From the NCBI GenBank assembly GCA_016584305.1, contig JACEEZ010016317.1, forward strand, positions 45,001 through 109,000: a stretch of 64,000 nt of DNA, read 5' to 3'. A model generated the notes under the pieces. It was not told the DNA's origin. It saw only the letters and a program-made list of their open reading frames with translations, and searched no databases. The DNA comes from Chionoecetes opilio (Eukaryota > Arthropoda > Malacostraca > Decapoda > Majidae). Position numbers and translations under genes: made by a program. Below, piece by piece: positions 10,765 through 19,724 of the stretch; the stretch's first letter is position 1; the number at the start of each line of letters is the position of its first letter.

Positions 10765-11246
10765 CAAGGGAAAATATACAAAACCCTACAATAAATGACC
10801 CGGCACAACATCTCCGGGAAGGTTATCACACCTTAAGTAAAATTTTAAGGTCATGGGATAAGCATTGGAGTGCAGATTATTTACTGAGTCTAAGGGAAAA
10901 GTTTTATGGGGCTCAACAGCCAGAAAATCAAAGTCCAATCAAAGTAGGAGATATAGTAATCCTTAGGAGAGATATGCCTCGTTTGCAATGGCCTCTAGGA
11001 AAAATAGCAAAATTGCATACTGATGGAAAGGGGATTGTGAGGTCAGTGGAGTTACTAGTGAGGGGACAACGATGTGTGCGGACGGTAAATAATTTGATTC
11101 CCCTAGAGTTAGCTGAAGAGGTAAAGGAGGACTCTAAGTCTGCGTCTTGGCAGACCAACTTAGGGGACTCCCAACCTCGGAGGCAAGCTGCTTTGAAGTG
11201 TAAAACCACTTGGAGAAACCTCATAAAAGGGGGTCAAATTACCTGA
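10765..11246 (+). pseudogene. BEL/Pao C-terminal domain (DUF5641-like)
   Basis: From about 10930 the frame reads VGDIVILRRDMPRLQWPLGKI, then GIVRSVELLVRG and RTVNNLIPLEL. This is the characteristic tail domain after integrase in BEL/Pao pol. It stops at 11244, shortly before a purine run (AAAAGGGGG) that could be the polypurine tract. Confidence 0.8.
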
Positions 11247-11277
11247 AGCAAACCTTCATTTTTCGCCGGTCCCCAGT

Positions 11278-11900
11278 TGTGGAATTATCCACTAAAACCG
11301 CTCTCTAATCGGGAGAATGGTATGGTGGGATACGCCTCCCCTGTCAAAAAGGGAGATGAGTAAAAATTCCACCTATGTATATATTATTATAGAATTGGGT
11401 ATAAACTAAGATGCATTATATATAGTAATATAATTCTGATGGTATTCACTAGTACCACAATTAATCAAAGGATTAACATAATATAAGAATTGTGAGGAAG
11501 ATATTGGAACCTCCACGTATAGGAGTAAACATTATTGGAACTTCCACGTGTATAGCTCCAGCTGACTTGATAAGGGTTCTCGATCAAGACAGCATTCACG
11601 CATTAGACCCTACACGATTAAGGTGTAGTCCTCTCTTGATTATACACTTAAGGTGTATCATAAGGTCTCATCATATTACTATGAGTGAGCCAGCATAACC
11701 GATCAATCGGTTAAACCAAGGACGAAGTGGTAAAAACACCACAAAGAACAGTGCCGCGCCAGGAACTGTGGAATGTTACCCTCGGCCTACCACCATTGCC
11801 GCCATTACGTGCACCTATCACAATTACCAGCGCCCTACCGCGACTACCACCACTCGCTCAAATAATACTCAAGCCTTCATATCATCAACCCATCTACCAC
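11278..11900 (+). mobile_element. Probable 3' LTR/UTR of the BEL element
   Basis: Non-coding sequence follows a purine tract and starts TGTGGAATTATCC, as LTRs start with TG. No second LTR exists in the window, so the end at about 11900, where LINE-like sequence takes over, is an estimate. Confidence 0.45.
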
Positions 11901-11904
11901 TGCT

Positions 11905-12445
11905 GAGTATACCTTAGTTAGCGTCTAAATAGGGTATCATTGCAGTCTAGGTAGTTCTTGGGTTAATAGCAAGGTGAGTTCACATCAATTATTACTATAA
12001 TTTCAACAGGTTCCAAATCTGAATGGGGGCAGCAGGTAACAAGTGAGGTTCCACAGGGGTCCGTTTTGGGACCATTACTATTTTTTATTTACGTCAATGA
12101 CTTAGAGAGTAGAATTACAGTGATATCAGTAAGTTTGCTGACTGACTGATACTGAGATGGGTAGGATTATTAATTAGATCACAGTCTGATGTAAACGGTT
12201 TGCAGAGAAACTTTGATCAGTTAAACGAGTGGGTAGACAGGTGGCAGATGGAATTTAATATTGGCAAGTGTAGCGTTATTAATGTTGGTAGAGACAATCC
12301 AGACAATAGGTACACTATACGTAATGTATCACTGAAGAGATCGGAAGGCAAGAAGAATTTGAGTGTGCGGGTGAGCTCAGATCTCCGTCATAGGAAACAA
12401 TGTATTGAGGCTAGAAATCGAGCTAATAGGGTTTTAGGATCAATG
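11905..12445 (+). pseudogene. LINE reverse-transcriptase fragment, duplicate A (CR1/Jockey-type)
   Basis: Near 12045-12110 a frame reads EVPQGSVLGPLLFFIYVNDLES, the RT block before the catalytic site. From 12200 a second frame reads NFDQLNEWVDRWQMEFNIGKCSVINVG and QCIEARNRANRVLG, the RT thumb region. The catalytic FADD block between is damaged. The copy is cut at 12445 by the repeat at 12446-12760. The segment is duplicated at 12780-13312. Confidence 0.8.
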
Positions 12446-12760
12446 GACCAATTTACTCACACCTAAAACACGGAGTATTATAAAGCTTTGGGTGCAATAT
12501 AGGCTACATATCACTGTACTCATATTCTTTTTGCTGAGAAATGCACCATAAATGAAATATATGGCCTTTTTTTGGGGCCAAAATATCAAAACACGGCGGA
12601 AACGCCTGTCATTGGTTGACGTTAACTGCAAACTAGTTCGCCTGACAGTGATCGGCGGTTTTTGGCTCACAAACACTCGCAAATTGTTAATGTTACTACA
12701 CCATAACTGCACTATCAAAAAGCCCCTCACTACCGTCAAATAAACCATAATCCGCCTTCA
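12446..12760 (-). repeat. Dispersed repeat, inverted partner of 2762-2929
   Basis: Positions 12446-12612 are the reverse complement of 2762-2929. The rest (12613-12760) has no counterpart in the window. It interrupts LINE duplicate A exactly where duplicate B continues uninterrupted, so it is an insertion. Confidence 0.68.
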
Positions 12761-12779
12761 ATATGACTGTACATCACTG

Positions 12780-13830
12780 AGTTTACCTTAGTTGCTTTCT
12801 AAAAAAAGGGATCATTGCAGTCTAGGTAGTTGCTTGGGTTAATCGCAAGGTGAGTTCACAATCAATTTTACATAATTTAACAGGTTCAATCTGAATGGGG
12901 ACAGATGGTAACAAGGTGAGGGTTCCAGACAGGGGTCCGTTTTGGGACCATACTACTTTTTTATTTTACGTCAAGACTTTAAGTCAGTAGATTTACTAGT
13001 GATATCAGTAAGTGTGTATGATACTGAGATGGGTAGGATTATTTACATTAAATCACAGTCTGATGTAAACGGTGCAGAGAAACTCTGATCAGTTGAAGGA
13101 AACGGTCGCGGTAGAGGTAGGCAGATGGATATTAATATTGCTAGTGTAGCGTTAATGTTGGTAGGTACAAGTCCAGACAATGGACACTTTAAGTATATTT
13201 TCACTGAAGAGGCTCGAGGCAAGAAGAATTGAGTGTCAGTGAAGCTAGAATCTCTCATAGGCAAACAATGTATTGAGGCTAGAAATCGAGCTAATAGGGT
13301 TTTAGGATCAATTGCCAAGAGTGTTAAAAGTAGAAGTGCTGAGGTTATTCTAAAGCTTTATTTGGCTCTAGACAGACCTCACCTAAACTATGCGGTACAG
13401 TTTTGGTCTCCATATTATAGGATTGATAGTTAGTTAGAATCAGTCCAGAAGGATGACTAAAATGATACAGCGATGCGTAATTTTAGTTATGGTAGGAGAT
13501 TGAAGCTATTAAATTTACATTCACTCGAGAGGCAAAGAGTAAGGGCGATCTGATAGAAGTTTTCAAATGGTTTTAGGGATAAAGGAGATGTAGGAAAAGT
13601 TTTTACGGCTAGTAAACAGGGTAGAACAAGAAATAAGGACTCAAACTGAAAAACCGCAGATTTAAAATAAAAATAGGGAGAAACTGGTTAAGAAATAGGG
13701 TGGTAAATTATTGGAATGGACTCAATAGACAGGTGGTCAGTGCGGATTCAAAAGGGAATTTTATAAGGAGGCTAGATAAATTAATGGATGGGGATGAAAG
13801 GTGGATGTAGGAATTATAAGTAACAGGAAC
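12780..13830 (+). pseudogene. LINE RT C-terminal fragment, duplicate B
   Basis: Starts with the same words as duplicate A (ATCATTGCAGTCTAGGTAGT and GGGGTCCGTTTTGGGACCAT) but continues further. A frame reads AEVILKLYLALDRPHLNYAVQFWSPYYR (13320-13430), followed by degraded LLNLHSLERQRVR-like and RLDKLMDGDERW-like phrases typical of the C-terminus of crustacean CR1/Jockey-type LINE proteins. Many stops and shifts are present. Confidence 0.78.
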
Positions 13831-14303
13831 TACCACGTGTAGGTCTCACGGCCTCTTGTAGCTTCCTTATTTTCTAATGTTTTTCTTATGTTATAAACCC
13901 TTTCATATGATATTTTTTTTAAAGAGTGAGATAAACTATTATTTTGCTCTGAAAAAAAATGCTATTACCAGACTGCAATATATAATGGAAAACCTGGGAA
14001 GAGTGCATTAAAGCATGTTAAATGAAACGGAAGGCCATCGATGGAGGGCAGATGAGAAAGATTGTCAGAGTTGAGCCTTGTTCATGTGACACAGTATTGG
14101 GTGAATTAATCCTTATGTAGAATCTTGGTCATGTATGTCAGTCAGTAATCACTTCTAACATATATAATAACTTGCATTACTATTATATTTCAATTACAAC
14201 TATTATCACACAAGTGTAACAAGTATTATAACTTCCATACAGGATATTTTCATGTACTTAACATCAAATGAACCAGTATATTTTTAAGAACGTCTTAAAC
14301 ATA

Positions 14304-14305
<2 letters not shown>
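13831..14305 (+). other. AT-rich intronic spacer, no gene
   Basis: The first bases probably belong to the 3' end of the LINE (CCACGTGTAGGTCTCACGG). The rest shows no supported feature. Confidence 0.45.
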
Positions 14306-14309
<4 letters not shown>

Positions 14310-14344
<35 letters not shown>

Positions 14345-14368
14345 ATATATATATTATATATATATATA

Positions 14369-14415
<47 letters not shown>
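14310..14415 (+). repeat. (TA)n microsatellite
   Basis: Alternating TA repeats with a few interruptions (TATATTATA blocks). Confidence 0.93.
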
Positions 14416-14417
<2 letters not shown>

Positions 14418-14479
14418 ATGTATAATTAATTATATGTATATCTTTCCTTGGTTTATCGTGAAAACCATATACAGCTAAG

Positions 14480-14752
14480 CACTTTGTTAGCTTAAGCAAT
14501 TAAGAAGCGCAGAACAATAGGATCTATGATAGACTATTGTGGTTAGCATTATTGTCAACGTCAGATGATGACGAGAGAAGAAACGGCGAGAGCAAGGAGA
14601 AGGGCGTGAACGAAGGCAGAACACCTCGGATCACGATACAACCAGGACGCTCATCTCACGATCTCCACCGAGACTCACTGGCTGGTTCACTATACATATC
14701 TGGTTGTAATAAATCTAAGTTCCTTATTGGACTTGTAAATAAATGAGTACCC
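14480..14752 (+). repeat. Possible solo LTR
   Basis: A moderately GC-rich block within AT-rich intron begins near TGTTAGC, carries an AATAAA at about 14737 and ends near ACCCACA. The layout resembles a short LTR (TG...CA with a polyadenylation signal). No partner copy or clear target duplication is visible, so this is tentative. Confidence 0.25.
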
Positions 14753-14754
14753 AC

Positions 14755-15629
14755 AAGATGTACCATTTTAACTTAGCCCAAATAAGTCTCAATAATTACA
14801 CAGACTTATATGTATATGTATTATATGCCTGATAGAATATAGAGTTTACAGTTATAGGAAGAGATAATACAAAGGTCATAAGAAAACGCACATGATCCAG
14901 GGATCTCCATGAGTCGTATAAATGTACTAAAAAATGAGTAACATAGAATTTATTGCTACAAATGTCCACGTTGGAAATGAGACAGATTGAAGTGAGGCTT
15001 GTGGGTAAATATGCAAGATGGGAGCTGTAGAAATTGATAATGCTAAGAAAGGAAGAGAAATAGAGGTAAAAAATCAGGCAGTCAGTGAATCAGCAGAAAC
15101 ATGTAACAAGTGAATGATGAAGGAAGGTATCAGGCACTTTTCATTTCATGTCTGAAAGAATGTCATTATGATTTTTATGAACATGACTGCTTTGGTCACC
15201 CCACAAGAACACATAATTGCATTATGAATTTAACTAAATAAAACAAGATCTGAAACACTGCTGACACTTTAGTTGGCCGAGAAGGCGAGAGAGAGGATGG
15301 AAACAAAATTTGAAATAAGACATGATATAAAAAAAATTTGGACGGGCTTTTCCATCGTCTAAAATAGATTTTATTTTACTTTAAAATGTAATGGAAGAAC
15401 AAAGGAAAAGAATATAAACCTCAAAGTACTAGAGATCAAAATAGTTATGTTTCCGAAGTAATATCACCAATGGTTGCAATTATGAGAAATGAGGCAGTTA
15501 AAGCTAGCTAGGCATATTAGTTATCAAATACAAGGTGTAACACGTGTTTCTTCAAAGATTGATACAGATGAAAGAACGTGTTATTCTGAGTAGAAAATGT
15601 TCTATACAAATACTTTTTGAGGCATCAAA
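14755..15629 (+). other. Intronic sequence, no feature seen
   Basis: Ordinary AT-rich sequence upstream of p53 exon b. I see no repeat family from elsewhere in the window and no convincing exon. Confidence 0.5.
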
Positions 15630-15644
15630 CTCTCACTGTTTCAG

Positions 15645-15807
15645 CAACAAAGTGGTGGGCCGTGAGGTCTTCAAGGTGAAGGTCAGCACCAGTCCCAAAC
15701 GAGACTCAACCGCATACTTCCGCCGCCCTCCCCCCGCTTCCTCGGCCCTCCAGGATGTCAAGACACGAGCCTCCTCGAACATCCTTCCTCCACTCACGAC
15801 AGAGACA
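15645..15807 (+). CDS. p53: p53-family gene, end of DNA-binding domain (exon b)
   Basis: Begins after acceptor CTCTCACTGTTTCAG. The first base completes the split glycine codon left by exon a, so the junction reads LEAG|NKVVGREVF. The following GREVFKVKVSTSPKRD aligns with the final strand and helix H2 of the p53 DNA-binding domain (human GRNSFEVRVCACPGRD). The Arg-Asp pair equivalent to R280/D281 is kept, and Lys stands where human has R273, as in insects. Both cysteines of the usual C-x-C are serine here. A proline/serine-rich and basic linker follows (FRRPPPASSALQDVKTR). The end is uncertain: ACA|GTCAGT at 15808 is the best donor (phase 0), but the frame stays open to 15921 through a GAT repeat. 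Confidence 0.82.
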
Positions 15808-15849
15808 GTCAGTGGTTGTGTTGTTGTCTTCCTCTTCTGTATACCCTAT

Positions 15850-15903
15850 GTTGCTGATGATGATGATGATAATGATGATAATGATGATGATAATGATATT
15901 AAT
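15850..15903 (+). repeat. (GAT)n/(AAT)n microsatellite
   Basis: Degenerate GATGATGATAAT repeats just downstream of p53 exon b. The aspartate run it would encode is unlikely to be part of the protein. Confidence 0.85.
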
Positions 15904-15933
15904 GTTTCTTTCTTATCTTGAAAATAGCATGCA

Positions 15934-16074
<141 letters not shown>

Positions 16075-16290
16075 GACAAGTAACCGAAGAACCAACACTG
16101 TTTCAGAATCCAAAGTCATATTATCGCCAAACATTATCCCGTTGGTATTACTAATACCGCTAAAATTACTACTACTACAACTATTTCTACTACTACTACT
16201 ATAGTAGTAGTAGTAAATACTACTATCTATATCTTTTACCACTGCTAATACTACTTTACTACCCTACTATTAATATTACTACTACTGCTA

Positions 16291-18592
16291 TAGTCTAGTC
16301 AAAATTCTGAGATATGTCGCTGAGTAAAAAGATTCACCGGCATTTTTGAGTAAAAGATGGATAACACACTTTTTTAGGGGTATTTTTTGCGCTGAATCCA
16401 TTTTTGTTGTTTGCCAAGCTGTATCTCTAACGGTGTCCTTGAGACGTCCATCTACTGCCGTGGGCGGGTTAGGCCTGGTGACACAAATTATTCGTCAAAT
16501 TTATTATCGTATGTACGCGTTATTTTTGGTCTAAATACAATAATTTATATATTAATAGATAGAACATTTTGTCACCTAAGTCATGAGAGGAGAAAAAATT
16601 ATGCATCTTTTAAAAAACAAATTTTGCCAAATTTTTTTGTCGAATGATGTGTCAATTTTTCACATATTTTCGAAGCTATACTAACATTGACGGTAATTTC
16701 CTCTATTTTTTCTAATTTCAAAATTGACGGTGATCGAGGAAATGCTGCCCAATGAGACTTAGTAGAGTTCTATACGTTGCATACTAACTCCGCTACGACG
16801 GTCAGAAGCAAAACTTTGCTACGCGACTTTAAAAACTGCCCGCACAGAATGAGTGAGGCACATTGATACTTCCTTTATGCCTAGCCTTGAAATACTCTTT
16901 CCACAGGAGGCTTGGTGCATTGTCTCACGGGAAGTCGAGGTGTCAATACAGCGAAAACCTGATGCAATTACAAATTATTTGGTTGTTTAGGCACACATTA
17001 AAGACAGTCATTATTTGATATCAGATCTTTAGGGCAAATAGGTTTTGCTGTGTCACTTCTGATTTGAATCTGTCTCACTTTTCCAACAGTTAAGATATTG
17101 GGAAAATATTGAACGTATTTTTTTAGATTGCATCGTTGACATACATGCCGTTATTGTTGCTGACAAATAGAATTGGGATTTTTTTTTTTTTTTTTTTGTT
17201 TATTGATTGTTTTTTTTTCTGGTTTGTAATATTTTATTGAGAGAACAGAAGATATCCTGATGACTGTAGTTATTTAATTGTCGAAATTATCAAAATGGAA
17301 GCTGTGTGTAGCCTGAAAAGAGTTAGATGCATATCGTTTGACAGTTGCATTTTATGTCAATAATCTAAGCAAGACAAACTGCTAAAGCCAAGTGCACAAG
17401 GGTTACTTACAGTTAAGGAATCTGCACACAGTAGGTCAAAATTAAGAGATCCTAAAAATCAGAGATGCCACCGAACGTGTTCTTGGTTTAGATGACAAAG
17501 ATGAACAAAATGTGGTGTGGCATCGGTCCTGTTATGCTTCATTTACAAGCAGGGTACACATATCGAGACTTCAGTCTGTCCAGGAGCCAAGAGAATCAGC
17601 TTCTATTGCTTCTTCTGCTGGTCCAAGCAGGCCATCATCATTGCTTCTAAGCTCATCGGTGGCCACCAATTGGAAAGCTTGCATATTATGCCAAGATATA
17701 AACTCGAAAGTTAATGAAGATGAGTGACAGGATTTTGGAGGCCTCAAAATTTGACCAACGTCTATCGGTCGATCTTGCTGGTGTAAGTGACCTTATTGCT
17801 GCAGAAGGAAAATAACACACCCCATGCTATATGCATTTTCTCCGAAAAACCTCTAAAACGAGAGATTCTACAGGGACGAAAGACATAGCCTTTGAGTGGA
17901 CAATACCACCACCATGGTAGGGCATTTTGAGGCCTCCAAAATCCTGTCACACCTTGACTTCCCGTGAGACAATGCACCAAGCCTCCTGTGAAAAGAGTAT
18001 TTCAAGGCTAGGCATAAAGGAAGTATCAATGTGCCTCACTCATTCTGTGCGGGCAGTTTTTAAAGTCGCGTAGCAAAGTTTTCCTTCTTACCGTCGTAGC
18101 GGAGTTAGTATGCAACGTATAGAACTCTACTTGGTCTTATTTTGCAGCTTCGATCCTTTCCTCGATCATAGTTTATTCTGAAATTCAAAAACTAGAGAAA
18201 AGTACCAAAAATGTGAGTATAACTTCGAAAATATGTGAGAAATTGACATATTACTCGATAGAAAAATTTAGCTTTTTTTTAAAGATACATCATCTTTGCT
18301 CCTCTCATAACCTAGCTGACTAAACTTCCTATCTATTAATATATAAATTATTGTATTTAGACCAAAAATAACGCGTACACATGAGAATAAATTTGACGAA
18401 TAATTTGTGTCACCAGGCCTAACCCGCCCACGGCAGTAGATGGGCGTTTCAAGGACACCGTTAGAGATACAGCTTGGCAAACAACAAAAATGGATTCAGC
18501 ACAAAAAATACCCCTAAAAAAGTGTGTTTGCCAACTTTTACTCAAAAATGCCTGTGTGTGTTAAGTTATCTCAAAATTGTCCCAGTCTACTA
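16291..18592 (+). mobile_element. DNA transposon with about 650-bp terminal inverted repeats
   Basis: The left arm 16291-16960 and right arm 17948-18592 are near-identical inverted copies; for example GGCATTTTTGAGTAAAAG and CTCACGGGAAGTC occur in both. The outer ends start TAGTCTAG/TAGTAGAC. Both flanks are CTA-repeat microsatellite (CTACTACTGCTA and CACTACTGCTAC), so it inserted into a microsatellite. The middle 1 kb holds a broken, unrecognised coding region. TIRs this long are unusual for cut-and-paste elements. Superfamily not identified. Confidence 0.82.
17500..17815 (+). pseudogene. Unrecognised protein remnant inside the long-TIR transposon
   Basis: Frame one reads VWHRSCYASFTSRVHISRLQ, a serine-rich linker, then TNWKACILCQDINSKVNED. 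After a one-base shift it continues MSDRILEASKFDQRLSVDLAGVSDLIAAEGK before a stop. The H-x2-C near the start and C-x2-C later suggest zinc ligands. Uncharacterised invertebrate proteins of mobile-element type with similar layout are known to me in general terms only, so I give no function. Confidence 0.5.
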
Positions 18593-18601
18593 GCACTACT
18601 G

Positions 18602-18654
<53 letters not shown>

Positions 18655-19690
18655 GCTACTACTTTTTTTTTCTTTTTTCCCTACTACTACTACTACTACT
18701 ACTACTACTTTTACTACTATTCCACTTCTACTAATAATAACTATAAAATAAAAATTAAGGGAAATAGTAATATTATTTATGTATAAAATTTAAAAATTGA
18801 TTAAAGATTGTAGTAACAATAATAATAATGATAATAATAATTAATGACAATATAATAACAATAAAAATATAATTATAATAATAAAAATAATAATAATAAA
18901 AATAATAATGTAAAATATTTTTAATAAATCAACAAAATAAATAGAATGATTGAAAAAATGAATTTATTATTATTTTCTTTTATTATTATTATTATTATTT
19001 TTTATTATTTTATTATTTTATAGTAGTAGTGTAGTAAGTAGTGTAATTAAATTTCTCTTTAAATAGTACCGAATAAAAAAAAATGATGATTAATTTGAAT
19101 TTTTCGTGGTAGTTAAAAAATGATAATAACAATCATGATAACGATAATGATAGAAACCGTAAAAATTTATAATGTGTAAAATAAAGTTTTATCATTTTTA
19201 TTACAATTATCATTAATTTTTATGATAAAAATAAAGGAAAAAAAAAAACGATAAAGCATAACAATAATGATAATATAGATAATATTGATAATTATACAGA
19301 TAGTAATAATTACATGAATGATAATGTTATTATTATAATTGCAATAATGAAAGAAACCATGATAGTGGTAATAATGATAATTATTATATAAATGTAATTA
19401 TCATAATAATAATTATTATTATTATAATTATTGTTATTAATATTACTATAATTATTACTGTTATTATTATCATTGTCATTGTCATTATTACCAGGATTAT
19501 TATTATTGTTATTTTTATTATCACATTACTGTTGTTATCAGTATTATTATTATTGTTATTATTATTATTACTATAATTATTATTTCTATTAAATTTATTT
19601 TCTCCCATTGTCTATTGTTATTATCATCATTATTGTTGTTACAATTATTACAATTATTATTCTTATCACTGTCAATATTATTATTACTAA
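18593..19690 (+). repeat. Microsatellite-rich block: (CTA)n then AT-rich ATT/GATAAT repeats
   Basis: A CTA array (about 18593-18720) is followed by roughly 1 kb of imperfect TTA, AAT and GATAAT words. There are no genes; asparagine- or isoleucine-rich frames are compositional. Confidence 0.85.
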
Positions 19691-19724
19691 CCATTCTTAT
19701 TTATAAAATTATGAGCGTTTCGTG

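Larger units (their letters stand above)
6284..11900 (+). mobile_element. Decayed BEL/Pao LTR retrotransposon
   Basis: Domains appear in BEL/Pao order: gag (DUF1759-like), zinc-finger plus retropepsin (DUF1758-like), reverse transcriptase, Pao-type peptidase A17 region, RNase H, integrase zinc-binding and core domains, and the C-terminal DUF5641-like region. Several stops and frame changes (near 6713, 8000, 8620, 9100, 10282, 10763) make it inactive. No 5' LTR is found. The 3' end after the purine tract at about 11228 probably holds a 3' LTR, but with no partner its borders are uncertain. Confidence 0.9.
5446..15644 (+). other. p53 intron, about 10.2 kb, filled with mobile elements
   Basis: Runs from donor GTGAGT at 5446 to acceptor CTCTCACTGTTTCAG at 15630-15644. 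The intron contains a TTAA MITE, a 20-bp minisatellite, a BEL/Pao element, two copies of a LINE fragment, a dispersed repeat, an AT microsatellite and a possible solo LTR. All major transposon reading frames inside it run in the same direction as the gene. Confidence 0.75.
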
